The position numbers were made by a program, and so were the translations under genes. A DNA stretch of 64,000 nucleotides from Halorhabdus rudnickae (GTDB lineage: Archaea; Halobacteriota; Halobacteria; Halobacteriales; Haloarculaceae): NCBI RefSeq assembly GCF_900880625.1, contig NZ_CAAHFB010000001.1, positions 806,001 to 870,000 on the forward strand, read 5' to 3'. The notes under the pieces were generated by a model. That model worked only from the letters and a program-made list of their open reading frames with translations, had not been told where the DNA came from and did no database searches. Shown piece by piece: positions 1 through 8,567 of this stretch (within the stretch, counting starts at the first letter, position 1; each line of letters opens with the position of its first letter).

Positions 1-126
1 TTCGTCGAGGGGATCCCCCTGTACGGGGAGATGGAGTTCGCCAGCGCACTTGCGTTCGACCTGGGCGTGTACCTGGTCGTCGTCGGTGGACTGCTGACGA
101 TCCTCGCGGTGGTGGGTGCCGAATGA
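1..126 (+). CDS. mnhB: Mrp antiporter subunit B (C-terminal fragment)
   Basis: The first 41 codons read through the left edge of the window and stop at TGA 124-126. The piece ends in a hydrophobic segment (DLGVYLVVVGGLLTILAVV), typical of the last helix of MnhB/MrpB, a small membrane subunit of the multi-subunit Na+/H+ antiporter. The assignment rests mainly on position: the stop overlaps the mnhC start by 4 nt (ATGA), and subunits C to G follow in canonical order. The rest of B, and presumably A, lie outside the window. Confidence 0.8.
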   Translation, partial: FVEGIPLYGEMEFASALAFDLGVYLVVVGGLLTILAVVGAE

Positions 127-527
127 TTGCCACTGTCGTCGGGACGGTAGCGGGCGTGCTCGCCAGCACGTCCGCGGGCTCCGAGACAGGCGGCCAGCCA
201 CAGGTCGTGCTGGCGGTCGTCCTCGGGCTCCTGTTCGCCCTGGGAACCTTCCTCGTCCTCCGGCGGGACGTGGTCCGAGTCGTCTGGGGCGTGACGATCA
301 TCAGCCAGGCGGCAAACGTCTACCTCGTGACGATGGGTGGGCTCCGTGGCGCGGTGCCGATCATCTCTCACGGCGGGGCCCACGGCGAAGTCACCGATCC
401 GCTGGTGCAGGCGCTGGTCCTGACGGCCATCGTCATCGGCTTCGGGACGACCGCCTTCTCCCTCGTGCTCACCTATCGCGTCTACGAGGAGCACGGGACG
501 ATCGACCTCACGGAGGTGAGCGGATAA
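123..527 (+). CDS. mnhC: Mrp-type Na+/H+ antiporter subunit C
   Basis: 134 aa, the normal length for MnhC/MrpC, a NuoK-like membrane subunit of the cation/proton antiporter complex in the cytoplasmic membrane. Three hydrophobic helices are visible (about residues 28-46, 52-72 and 94-117). The conserved stretch WGVTIISQAANVYLV contains the NuoK-type middle helix. The gene overlaps mnhB by 4 nt at its start, and its TAA shares one base with the mnhD ATG, so the subunits are translationally coupled. In haloarchaea this complex is expected to expel Na+ using the proton gradient. Confidence 0.93.
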   Translation: MIATVVGTVAGVLASTSAGSETGGQPQVVLAVVLGLLFALGTFLVLRRDVVRVVWGVTIISQAANVYLVTMGGLRGAVPIISHGGAHGEVTDPLVQALVLTAIVIGFGTTAFSLVLTYRVYEEHGTIDLTEVSG

Positions 528-2140
528 TGAGCGGACACGTCGTCGCACCATTGGTCGTCGCGCTGGTGACGGCGATTCTGACGCTCGGGACGCGCCGGTA
601 CCCCCGCGGCCAGCGTGCAATCAGCCTCATCGGGATCGGGGCGTACGCTGTCGCGGTGCTTGCCCTGGTGAGCCGGGTGTACTCGGTCGGGATCCTGACT
701 GGAGCCGGTGGGACGACCGAGACACTCACCTATCAGGTGTCGAACTGGCCGGCACCCTTCGGGATCTCGCTGGTGGCGGACGCACTCTCGGCGTTCATGC
801 TCGTCCTCACCGTCGCAGTGGTCGTCCCGGCGCTCGTCTTCTCGGCACTGTACGTCGATGAGTTCGCCCAGCGCGTCTCCTATCACTCGCTGTTTCACTT
901 CATGCTCGCGGGCGTCACCGGGGCATTCCTGACGGGGGATATCTTCAACCTCTTCGTGTGGTTCGAGGTAATGCTCATGCCCAGCTACGTGTTGGTTGTC
1001 TTCTACGGGCGGGCCGAACACACGCGTGCTGCGCTGCAGTACACTGTCCTGAACCTGCTTGGCAGTGCAGTCATGCTGCTCTCGATCGGTGGCATCTACG
1101 CGACGGTGGGGACCCTCAACATGGCTGACATCGCCCGTCGACTCGCTCACGCGGGCGAGTTCGGGATAGACCCGGCGCCCGTCCTCGGGCTCGGGGCGAT
1201 GCTCTTTGCGGTCTTCGCGCTGAAAGCGGGGATCGTCCCGTTCCAGTTCTGGGTGCCTGCCGCGTATCGGGCCGCCCCGGCACCGGTCGCGGCGGTGATG
1301 GCCGGCGTCACGAAGAAAGTCGGCATCTACGCGATCATCCGGCTACTCTTTACAGTCTTTGGGGCGGCAACCGTCGGTAGCGAACTCGGGTTCGGCATGG
1401 CCGGGGAGTCGTTCCTCGGGCTGTTCGGCCCGGTCCTGTTCCTGATGGCGATCGGGAGCATCCTGCTTGGCGGACTCGGAGCTGTTTCGCGCAACGACTT
1501 AGACGACGTGCTCGCGTATTCCTCGATCGGGCAGATCGGGTTCATCGTGCTGGCGCTTTCACTCGCCGCCACGGGTACGGGTCCGGTCCGGGTCGCGGGG
1601 CTGATCGCCGCGCTGGTGTACTCACTGAACCACGCGATCGCCAAGTCGGCGCTGTTCCTGATCAGTGGAACCGTCTACGAGGCCGTCGGCTCGATCCGCT
1701 TCGACGCTCTCGGCGGACTCTCGACGCGACGGCCGGTCATCGCCGGCTCGTTTTTCCTGACAGGACTCGCCCTCGTCGGCATTCCGCCGCTGACCGGTTT
1801 CTTCGGCAAGTTACTGGTGTTCGAGACGGCCGGGAAAGCGATCGTTGCGGGCGAGCCATTCGCCGGCGTAGCGCTGGTCGTCGCGCTCGTCGGGGCCGTG
1901 CTGACGATCGCGTACATCACCAGGGCGTGGAACCGCGCGTTCTGGGGCTCGCCGAGCGATCCAGTGAAGCGGTCCTATCGCCCCACGGCGATGGTCTCCG
2001 TTGTGGCCGTGTTCGCGCTTGCGGTAGTCGTCCTCGGGATCGGTTTCGATCCCGTCTATCGGGCCGCCGAGGCCGCCGCCCACGCGGCGACGGATCAGGC
2101 AACCTACGTCAAGGCTGTCGCCCCGGAGGTGGTCGGATGA
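527..2140 (+). CDS. mnhD: Mrp-type Na+/H+ antiporter subunit D (NuoL/M/N family)
   Basis: 537 aa, many-helix membrane protein homologous to the proton-pumping subunits of complex I. The block NLFVWFEVMLMPSYV carries the conserved Glu (E147) used in ion translocation, and FALKAGIVPFQFWVP carries the conserved Lys. SLNHAIAKSALFLISG is a second family hallmark. An open frame continues upstream to 116, but those residues are arginine-rich and lie over mnhC in another frame. The start is therefore the ATG at 527, which overlaps the mnhC TAA. The last bases overlap the mnhE ATG. D is one of the two large ion-translocating subunits of the complex. Confidence 0.94.
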   Translation: MSGHVVAPLVVALVTAILTLGTRRYPRGQRAISLIGIGAYAVAVLALVSRVYSVGILTGAGGTTETLTYQVSNWPAPFGISLVADALSAFMLVLTVAVVVPALVFSALYVDEFAQRVSYHSLFHFMLAGVTGAFLTGDIFNLFVWFEVMLMPSYVLVVFYGRAEHTRAALQYTVLNLLGSAVMLLSIGGIYATVGTLNMADIARRLAHAGEFGIDPAPVLGLGAMLFAVFALKAGIVPFQFWVPAAYRAAPAPVAAVMAGVTKKVGIYAIIRLLFTVFGAATVGSELGFGMAGESFLGLFGPVLFLMAIGSILLGGLGAVSRNDLDDVLAYSSIGQIGFIVLALSLAATGTGPVRVAGLIAALVYSLNHAIAKSALFLISGTVYEAVGSIRFDALGGLSTRRPVIAGSFFLTGLALVGIPPLTGFFGKLLVFETAGKAIVAGEPFAGVALVVALVGAVLTIAYITRAWNRAFWGSPSDPVKRSYRPTAMVSVVAVFALAVVVLGIGFDPVYRAAEAAAHAATDQATYVKAVAPEVVG

Positions 2141-2766
2141 GACGTTGGCCGGTCATCGGGGCCGCGCTGGCCATCCTCTGGCTGTTCGTCCAGGGCGTCG
2201 AACCCGCACCGGTACCGGTCGCGGGTGCGCTGGTCACGGGACTGGCACTCGGACTGCCGATCGCCTTCCTCTTTAGACGGTTCTACGTCCCGAAGGCGGC
2301 TCTCGGGGACATCGTCCGTGGGCTGCCGTTCGTCGTGATCTACCTCGCGGTCTTCCTGAAGGAACTGATCACAGCCAACGTCGACGTTGCCTATCGCGTA
2401 CTCGCGCCGTCGATGCCGATCAAGCCCGCGGTGATCGAAGTACCGTTGCGGGTCGAATCCGATGCCGCGATCACGACGATCGCTAACAGCATTACACTTA
2501 CGCCGGGAACACTCACGATGGATTACAACGAGGACCGCAACTCGCTGTACGTTCACGCGATCGCCGCGTTCGACAGAGAAGCAATCGTCGCGCCGATCCG
2601 CACCTGGGAGGATTACGCGCTGCGGATCTTCGACGAGGAACGGACACCGTCTGACCCCGTGCCGGACCCCGACGCGGAGGCGGACGCCGATCTCGACGGG
2701 GACGACGGTCCAGGTGATCCGGACACGACTTCCCGACGGCAGGAGGGTGATGCCGATGGCGAGTGA
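2137..2766 (+). CDS. mnhE: Mrp-type Na+/H+ antiporter subunit E
   Basis: 209 aa. MnhE/MrpE proteins have two or three N-terminal helices (here about residues 5-45 and 60-85) and a cytosolic domain. The pattern VIYLAVFLKELITANVDVAYRVL followed by NSITLTPGTLTMD is diagnostic. The start is the ATG at 2137, overlapping the mnhD stop by 4 nt; an upstream extension of the same frame lies over mnhD. The protein ends in an acidic tail of about 45 residues rich in Asp and Glu, longer than in bacterial MrpE, probably a halophilic adaptation. The gene overlaps mnhF by 11 nt. Confidence 0.92.
   Translation: MRRWPVIGAALAILWLFVQGVEPAPVPVAGALVTGLALGLPIAFLFRRFYVPKAALGDIVRGLPFVVIYLAVFLKELITANVDVAYRVLAPSMPIKPAVIEVPLRVESDAAITTIANSITLTPGTLTMDYNEDRNSLYVHAIAAFDREAIVAPIRTWEDYALRIFDEERTPSDPVPDPDAEADADLDGDDGPGDPDTTSRRQEGDADGE
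2741..2746 (+). promoter_or_regulatory. Shine-Dalgarno motif deciding the mnhF start
   Basis: AGGAGG lies inside the end of mnhE. It is 3 nt from an ATG at 2750 and 9 nt from an in-frame ATG at 2756. The normal spacing favours 2756 as the mnhF start. Confidence 0.6.
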
Positions 2767-3046
2767 GTTCCCGGCGATCCTCGGCTCTGTGATCGACGTG
2801 GCACTGGTGATCGCCAGTGCGGTCACGCTACTGGCGGCCTACCGGGTGATTCGGGGGCCGACAGTGCCGGATCGAGTAGTGGCGCTGGACACGATCGGGA
2901 CGAACGTCGTCGCGATCGCGATCCTGTTCGCGCTCCGGACCGGCCAGGGTCTGTTCGTCACCGTCAGCCTCGTGCTCGCGATCATCGGTTTCATCAGCAC
3001 CATCGCCGTCGCGCAGTTCGTCACCGAGGGGGACATCATCGAATGA
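2756..3046 (+). CDS. mnhF: Mrp-type Na+/H+ antiporter subunit F
   Basis: 96 aa with three hydrophobic segments. The family signature YRVIRGPTVPDRVVALDT lies between helices 1 and 2, as in MnhF/MrpF and related cation:proton antiporter subunits. The start is set by the ribosome-binding site at 2741-2746; the ATG at 2750 would add two residues. The gene begins inside the end of mnhE, and its TGA overlaps the mnhG ATG by 4 nt. Confidence 0.92.
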   Translation: MASEFPAILGSVIDVALVIASAVTLLAAYRVIRGPTVPDRVVALDTIGTNVVAIAILFALRTGQGLFVTVSLVLAIIGFISTIAVAQFVTEGDIIE

Positions 3047-3411
3047 CCATGCTTGAAGCGCTACACGCAGGTGTCGTCGGTGGATTGATCGTCCTGGGAG
3101 TGTTTTTCCTCCTGATCGGGACGTTCGGCCTGATCCGTCTGCCGGACGTCTACAACCGGATGCACGCCACGAGTAAGGCAACGACGCTGGGGGCAGCTTC
3201 GCTGTTTCTCGCGAGTTTCGCCTACTTCGGGCCGCAAGGAGCCGGCCTCACGTCGCTGGTCGGTATCCTCTTTCTCTTTTTGACCGCGCCGACGGGAGCA
3301 CACATGATCTCCCGGGCGGCTCAGAAGATGGGCGTGCCCTTCTTCGGCGACGCTTCCTGGCCCAAGACAGCCGAGTTTGTTGATAGTGAGGACGAACGTC
3401 GGAACAGCTAA
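3043..3411 (+). CDS. mnhG: Mrp-type Na+/H+ antiporter subunit G
   Basis: 122 aa with three helices (about residues 8-28, 42-60 and 66-85). The motif GLIRLPDVYNRMHATSKATT is the MnhG/MrpG signature, and LTAPTGAHMISRAA follows the third helix. It is the last gene of the antiporter operon and is coupled to mnhF by a 4-nt overlap. Its last 4 nt overlap the 3' end of the convergent coaBC gene, leaving no room for a dedicated terminator between them. Confidence 0.93.
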   Translation: MTMLEALHAGVVGGLIVLGVFFLLIGTFGLIRLPDVYNRMHATSKATTLGAASLFLASFAYFGPQGAGLTSLVGILFLFLTAPTGAHMISRAAQKMGVPFFGDASWPKTAEFVDSEDERRNS

Positions 3412-4577
3412 TCACCACTTGCGCGGAGTATCGAAACGAGATCCTCGGCCAGCCGCGCTCCGAGTTCGGCCTTCGAACCGACAAACGAGTCGACACCGTC
3501 CGGACCGACCAACCGGGTGTCGGTGGCGTCGTCGCCGACCACTCCGGCCTCGTTCGCGACGACCAGCGAGAGGTCTGCCCGATCGAGCAGATCACGGGCG
3601 GCTCCGATCAGGTCTGGTTCCTCGACGCCAGTTTCGAGTTTGAACCCGACCATCGGCAGCTCGGGGTCCGCCTCCCGGACGCGATCGAGCAGCTTCGGCG
3701 TCGGTTCGAGTTCCAGTGTCAGGCCGTCTTGACCGGACCTGATCTTCGACGGACGTTTCTCGACGGTATAATCGCTTATCGCCGCCGCAGAGACGAGAGC
3801 GTCGGCGCCGGGTCCAATCCGCTGGGCTGCAGAGACCATTTCGGCAGCGCTCTCGACATGTTCGACCGTGGCGTAAGGTACGTCGTCCCCGTTGTGGAGT
3901 AGCCTCACGTCAGCACCGCGGACGTAGCAGGCTTTCGCGATCGCCCGTCCGGTCTTGCCCGAAGCGCGGTTCGACAACGTCCGGATCGGGTCGACCGACT
4001 CCGTAGTCGCGCCGCTGGTGACGACTATCTCCTCGCCGGCAAGCGGTCGCTCCCCCGCAGCGCGGGCCGTCTCGAGAACGATTGACTCCTCGCTGGCGAT
4101 CTTGGCCTTCGACTCCTCGATGCGCGGATCGGCAAAGGAGATACCCCACGATTCCAGGCGGTCGATCGCTTCGAGAACGCCGGGGTGATCGTACATCGGT
4201 TCGTGCATTGCCGGGGCGATCACGACTGGAATGCCCGCGCCAAGCGCCGTCGTCGCGCAGGTCGTCACCGGTGAGTCGTCGATCGCGGCCGCGACCTTTC
4301 CGACCGTGTTGGCCGTCGAGGGCGCGATCAACAGGACATCGCCCCACGGGTCCTCACCGAAGAACGTGACGTGTTCGACGCTCCCCCCGATCTCCGTGAC
4401 GACGTCGCCGTCCGTTGCCAGTTCGACTGCCCAGGGATGAACGATGTTCGTCGCCGACTCAGTCATGACCGCCTTGACCGTCGCCCCTCGGCGGCGGAGC
4501 TCGTGAGCGAGTTCGACAGTCTTGACCGTCGCGATAGACCCCGTCACCCCGAGGACGACGTTCGTGTCTTCGAGCAT
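3408..4577 (-). CDS. coaBC: Bifunctional phosphopantothenoylcysteine decarboxylase / phosphopantothenate-cysteine ligase
   Basis: 389 aa. Makes 4'-phosphopantetheine for coenzyme A from phosphopantothenate and cysteine. The N-terminal half is an FMN flavoprotein (CoaC) with VVLGVTGSIATVKTVELAHELRRRGA, the decarboxylase motif APAMHEPMYDHP and the nearby active-site region. The C-terminal half is the CoaB ligase, seen in VTSGATTESVDPIRTLSNRASGKTG and the lysine-bearing AISDYTVEKRPSKIRSG. The start is taken at the ATG giving MLEDTNVV; an upstream ATG at 4610 would add 11 poorly conserved residues. Convergent with mnhG. Confidence 0.93.
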   Translation of the reverse strand: MLEDTNVVLGVTGSIATVKTVELAHELRRRGATVKAVMTESATNIVHPWAVELATDGDVVTEIGGSVEHVTFFGEDPWGDVLLIAPSTANTVGKVAAAIDDSPVTTCATTALGAGIPVVIAPAMHEPMYDHPGVLEAIDRLESWGISFADPRIEESKAKIASEESIVLETARAAGERPLAGEEIVVTSGATTESVDPIRTLSNRASGKTGRAIAKACYVRGADVRLLHNGDDVPYATVEHVESAAEMVSAAQRIGPGADALVSAAAISDYTVEKRPSKIRSGQDGLTLELEPTPKLLDRVREADPELPMVGFKLETGVEEPDLIGAARDLLDRADLSLVVANEAGVVGDDATDTRLVGPDGVDSFVGSKAELGARLAEDLVSILRASGD

Positions 4578-4652
4578 ACCTTGGATTCGGTCACCCGACC
4601 CAAAAGTCATTCCACCGGCCGACGCTGTCGGTTCGATCCGCGAGCTGCCGGT

Positions 4653-5807
4653 CTATGACAGATCGAACTGCTCGGCTGCGGTCTCCATGTCTTTGTCACC
4701 GCGGCCGCTCAGGTTGATCAAGATCGTGTCGTGCTCGTCGGCAATCTGCTTTGCCAGTGCGATCGCGTGGCTCGTCTCCAGAGCGGGGATGATCCCTTCG
4801 AGCGTGCTCAACTCCCGGAAGGCCTCTAAGGCTTCGTCGTCGGTAATACCCTGATACTCACACCGACCCACCGCCCGGAACATCGCGTGTTCCGGGCCGA
4901 CACCGGGATAATCCAGCCCCGCCGAGACCGAGTGGACTTCGGTGTCGTCGTCGATGACACGCGTTTTCATGCCGTGGAGGACATCGTCTTCGCCGTCGGC
5001 CAGTGGCGCAGCGTGGCGGTTCGAGTCAGCCCCTTTCCCGCCGCCTTCCGCACCGTAGAAGGCCACGTCATCGTCCCGGAACGCATCGAACAGTCCCATA
5101 GCGTTCGATCCGCCGCCGACGCAGGCGACCGCGGCATCGGGCAGCCCGCCGATCCGGTCGCGGATCTGCTCGCGGGCCTCTTCGCCGATGACCGACTGGA
5201 ACTCTCGGACCATTCGAGGGAATGGATCGGGGCCGACGACCGAACCCACGAGGTAGTGCGTGTCCCCGACATTGTGTGCGAAGTCCTCCAAAGCGGCGTC
5301 GACGGCGTCGGCCAGTCCCTTCCCGCCGCGGGTGACTTCGTTGACTTCGGCACCCATCAGGCGCATCCGGAAGACGTTCATCCGCTGGCGGGCGACGTCC
5401 TTCTCGCCCATGTAGATCTCGGTGTCGAGGTCGAGCATCGCACCGACCATCGCCGTCGCGGTACCGTGTTGGCCCGCCCCCGTCTCGGCGATCAGCCGCT
5501 CTCGGCCGGCTTTCTTCGCCAGCAACCCTTGCCCGAGCGTGTTGTTCAGTTTGTGTGCGCCGCCGTGCAGCAGGTCCTCACGTTTGAGATAGATGTCGGC
5601 ACCGTAGGCGTCCGAGAGTCGTTTCGCGTGATATACCGGCGTCGGTCGGCCGGCGTACTCCTCGAGCAACGAGCGAAACTCCGCCTGGAACTCCTCGCTC
5701 AGTGCGATGTCTTCGAACGCCGTTGCTAATTGTTCGAGTGCCTCTTCGAGCGGTTCAGGAACGTGACGACCGCCATATTCGCCGAACGTGCCGCTATCCT
5801 CGGACAT
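4653..5807 (-). CDS. trpB: Tryptophan synthase beta chain
   Basis: 384 aa, full length. A PLP enzyme that condenses indole with L-serine to give tryptophan, normally as a TrpA2-TrpB2 complex. The PLP lysine is K86 in LLHGGAHKLNNTLGQ, the catalytic Glu is in AETGAGQHGTATAMV, and the phosphate loop is CVGGGSNAMG. These are TrpB1-type features, the form that partners TrpA. No trpA, trpC or other trp gene adjoins: coaBC lies downstream and the pilin upstream. It may be the sole TrpB, separated from the operon, or a second copy. Confidence 0.95.
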   Translation of the reverse strand: MSEDSGTFGEYGGRHVPEPLEEALEQLATAFEDIALSEEFQAEFRSLLEEYAGRPTPVYHAKRLSDAYGADIYLKREDLLHGGAHKLNNTLGQGLLAKKAGRERLIAETGAGQHGTATAMVGAMLDLDTEIYMGEKDVARQRMNVFRMRLMGAEVNEVTRGGKGLADAVDAALEDFAHNVGDTHYLVGSVVGPDPFPRMVREFQSVIGEEAREQIRDRIGGLPDAAVACVGGGSNAMGLFDAFRDDDVAFYGAEGGGKGADSNRHAAPLADGEDDVLHGMKTRVIDDDTEVHSVSAGLDYPGVGPEHAMFRAVGRCEYQGITDDEALEAFRELSTLEGIIPALETSHAIALAKQIADEHDTILINLSGRGDKDMETAAEQFDLS

Positions 5808-5895
5808 GTCTGTCCGGAACGCGGTGACGACTATAGGTGTATCGGGATCCTGTCGAAAAAGTCGAAGCGTCGAGCCACAAGACGTGAGTCGTCGT

Positions 5896-6306
5896 TTACC
5901 ACTCGCTCAGAACGGCCGTCCGATCGCCACCGTCGCCTTCCCAGATAATCTGGACGGTGTCGCCCTGGTAGATCTTGTCGATAGTTACGCTATCACCGGC
6001 CCCAATCGAGTCTGTGCCCCACTGACTTACGATGGTTGGATCAACAGAATCATTGCCATAATTGAAACTCACCGTACCGTTATCGAGAGTATCTCCACCC
6101 GTGTGTGTCACCGTTAGGTTGTGACTGGTACTGTTCAGGTCGTAATTGAAACTCGCCTGTGGCGCTGTACTGCTGATCTGCTCGCCGAGTCCGAGGACGA
6201 ACGTGGCGATGACGGCCGCCAGGATGACCGTGATGGCGACCATCAGGATCACGCCGATGACTGGACTCACCGCGCTGTCGTCCGCGAATAGCTTTTTCGG
6301 ATTCAT
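5896..6306 (-). CDS. Archaeal type IV pilin-like protein
   Basis: 136 aa. The N-terminus [33 protein letters not shown] is a short charged leader followed by the hydrophobic pilin helix (residues 14-38), the class III signal peptide of haloarchaeal PilA/adhesion pilins processed by PibD. The remainder is a Ser/Thr/Asn-rich beta domain of about 95 residues with several N-X-S/T sites, expected to be exposed on an adhesion pilus. The ATG at 6306 is chosen because the upstream 42 in-frame codons are Arg-rich and precede the leader. A TATA-like TTTATG sits about 80 bp upstream, suggesting a 5' leader. It is a lone gene, not next to pilus assembly genes. Confidence 0.85.
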   Translation of the reverse strand: MNPKKLFADDSAVSPVIGVILMVAITVILAAVIATFVLGLGEQISSTAPQASFNYDLNSTSHNLTVTHTGGDTLDNGTVSFNYGNDSVDPTIVSQWGTDSIGAGDSVTIDKIYQGDTVQIIWEGDGGDRTAVLSEW

Positions 6307-7178
6307 AGTTGTTCGGTACCGCCGAGATCGCGACCCACTCGGTCGTATCTCTTGGCGTGTACGAGTAGGTCGGTTGTTCTGAGACATAAATGTACGTGAT
6401 GAGTTATCCTGAATGATAATAGTTGAACGCATGGAATCAAATAGTAGATCTCCAGAATACCCCCGCCAGTGATCTGTTTCAGTACTCGAAGCAGTCGAGT
6501 TTCACACTCCAAATTTGGATACGACGAATCCGCACGCGAAATCCGACAGTACGTCCATGAGGGTACGTCTCAGCAGGGCGAGGCGTCCGAGACGATAGCC
6601 CGCGACTGGGCACAGTCGAAACCCTCTTCGAGTTCTTATAGTCCGTGTGATTCGAGTGGACGCTTAGGACACTATCGGACAGGTTTCTACTCGTAGGCGT
6701 GACGAGAGGATCACGCTGGAACGCTCGACGACCGAGGAACTCGAAGAGCCCGGCAGGTCGCCCGGTTCTCGCGCGGACGGACGGAACGCAGGACCAAGGG
6801 AGGGGGCGAAGCCCCTGACGCAGGCTTTTGGTCGACCTTTTGCAAGTGAGCACCGTGGGACACCTGGGTCCAGCGGGTCTACAGGCGACTCGCCGGTGGT
6901 CCGTACAACGAAGCGAGCGCTGCAGAAGGTCATAGTGTACGCCCGGAACACTAACGACCGACCTCATCCCAGGCGGCGTGCCAGGTTGGCCGGGAAACCC
7001 TCGTGCCGGGCGGGTGGCGTACCAGCGCCACCGAATGCCGAGACGGTGAAAACCGCCTCGCGATGTCGCGTGCCCGGGTTCGCCGCGCTGTCATCGCACC
7101 GCTACGGGTACACTCGGGCGGGGACTGAGGCACGCAAGAACGACTTCTCGCCGGGGACAGTAAAGCGCTTCGCGGTGT
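6307..7178. other. 870-bp gene-free region with multiple hairpins
   Basis: No convincing gene is seen on either strand. Frames covering it have unlikely composition, although one plus frame at about 6500-6640 reads plausibly (EIRQYVHEGTSQQGEASE) and could be a gene remnant. From 6640 on there are many short perfect stems on the plus strand. They include GCGTGA/TCACGC at 6697-6716, GGGGC-GAA-GCCCC within a GACCAA/TTGGTC stem (about 6791-6834), CACCG/CGGTG at about 6851-6898, TAGTGT/ACACTA at about 6933-6953, GGTGGCG/CGCCACC at 7013-7032, and a GAAA-capped stem at about 7038-7060. TTATAG near 6635 could be a TATA box. This may hold a structured RNA of unknown type. Confidence 0.45.
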
Positions 7179-8543
7179 TCAGACTGTGTATTTCGATTCC
7201 CGGAGTTGGACGTACCGATCACCGCGGAACGACCACCGTTTGCGCCGGTATCGCAGGTAAAAAGCGATCCCGTCGAATCCAGCGGCAAGCGCCTGTCGCT
7301 TGCGCGAGCCGTCGGTCTGCAACATTCGATCGACGATCCCGAAGTATCGGTCCCAGTCGCTCGGCTCTACGCTCCGGACCAGATCGGCGAACGTGACGTT
7401 CCGGCGGAGTTCGTCACCGAGTGCGTCCTCCCAGGCGTCGTTGTACCCAGTGAGGTCGCCCTCCGCGGCGAGTCGGCCGGCGATCTTGCCCGTCCGGATG
7501 GCGACGTGATCGCCGCCCTCGTGGAAGGCGGAGGTCGCCCCCATCGCCCCGCCGACGACCGCGACGTTGGCCCCGGTCGGCGACTCGATCGGACGCGTCG
7601 AGGAGATCGGATACGCCTCAGTGCCGGACTGTTTGCCGCGGTCCTCGACGATCGGAAAGTCTTCGAGGTCGTAGTCAGGGAACTCGCGTTCGAGTAAGCG
7701 GCGAATATAGATACGGCCCGGTGGAACAGCGTCGTCCTCTGGATCGAGGAGAGCATACGACTCCCGGTCGGTCACGTCGTCGATGTCCAGCCCGATGGGC
7801 ATCGTCAGCCCGATACGAGCGACGTTGTCGTCGTTGGGGAAGATCCAGGGATAGGCTGTGTGACCGGGCATGACGCCCCACCAGAACTCGATGTGATCGC
7901 GGTCGAACAGTTCCTCGGGCATCCGACGGTGTTCCTGGTAGGCGATGTGATTCGCACGGTCGGGCGAGAGATAGGTCGCAGCACTCTCTCCGTCGGGCAG
8001 GAACTGATCGAGCGTGTCCAAAGTCACCGTCCGCTGTGGACCGTCCGCGAGGATGAGCGCGTCGGCCCGGATCCGTTCCCCGTCGGCGAGCGTGATATTG
8101 TGGACCGGGGCCGTCCCGGAGCAATCTGATTCGATTTCATTCACACTCGTCCCGACGCGATACGTTGCCCCTGCATTCTCGGCCTGTTCGCGGAGCCAAT
8201 CGTCGAAGCGTGCCCGATGGACAGTAAACCCGAAGCCGTCGTAAGCGGCGTCGATCCCGGTGTCGGTGAGCGTGACTGACTCGTTGGGGCTGTGGAAGGT
8301 CGCTCCCTCGAGTTCGCTGAGGATCACGTCATCGGGGATCGCCGACGGATCCTCGTCCATCAGGTCGACCCAGTAGTCGAGGATGCCGGCCGCGTCCGTC
8401 GAGTCAGGGCCGAGTTCGTCCCGGTCGCTCCGGGGAACTCCTTTCTCGACGAGTACGACAGTCGCCCCTGCCTCCGCGGCGGCACGAGCGGCCGAAGAGC
8501 CCGCCGGCCCACCGCCGACGATCACGACGTCTGCTCGCTCCAT
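7179..8543 (-). CDS. FAD-dependent oxidoreductase, geranylgeranyl reductase family
   Basis: 454 aa. N-terminal Rossmann motif DVVIVGGGPAGSSAARAAAEAG with acidic LVEK at the end of the second strand; middle substrate domain with FGFTVHRARFDDWL; second FAD motif VAVVGGAMGATSAFHEGG. This is the layout of the geranylgeranyl reductase/PHBH-like flavoproteins that, in archaea, saturate isoprenoid chains of lipids, menaquinone or dolichol. The substrate cannot be told from sequence, and haloarchaea carry several paralogues. It is followed after 24 bp (minus strand order reversed) by the HalX regulator, which lies upstream in the same direction, so the two may be cotranscribed. Confidence 0.8.
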   Translation of the reverse strand: MERADVVIVGGGPAGSSAARAAAEAGATVVLVEKGVPRSDRDELGPDSTDAAGILDYWVDLMDEDPSAIPDDVILSELEGATFHSPNESVTLTDTGIDAAYDGFGFTVHRARFDDWLREQAENAGATYRVGTSVNEIESDCSGTAPVHNITLADGERIRADALILADGPQRTVTLDTLDQFLPDGESAATYLSPDRANHIAYQEHRRMPEELFDRDHIEFWWGVMPGHTAYPWIFPNDDNVARIGLTMPIGLDIDDVTDRESYALLDPEDDAVPPGRIYIRRLLEREFPDYDLEDFPIVEDRGKQSGTEAYPISSTRPIESPTGANVAVVGGAMGATSAFHEGGDHVAIRTGKIAGRLAAEGDLTGYNDAWEDALGDELRRNVTFADLVRSVEPSDWDRYFGIVDRMLQTDGSRKRQALAAGFDGIAFYLRYRRKRWSFRGDRYVQLRESKYTV

Positions 8544-8567
8544 ACCGCTACCGCGACCTGATGTGCC

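Noticed and set aside
116-526. N-terminal extension of MnhD
   Set aside because: These codons are Arg-rich and lie over mnhC in another frame; the conserved helix starts at ATG 527.
6640-7140. RNase P RNA or 7S SRP RNA
   Set aside because: The conserved elements I would expect (the CR-I/CR-V segments, or the helix 8 tetraloop region with AGCAG) are not visible.
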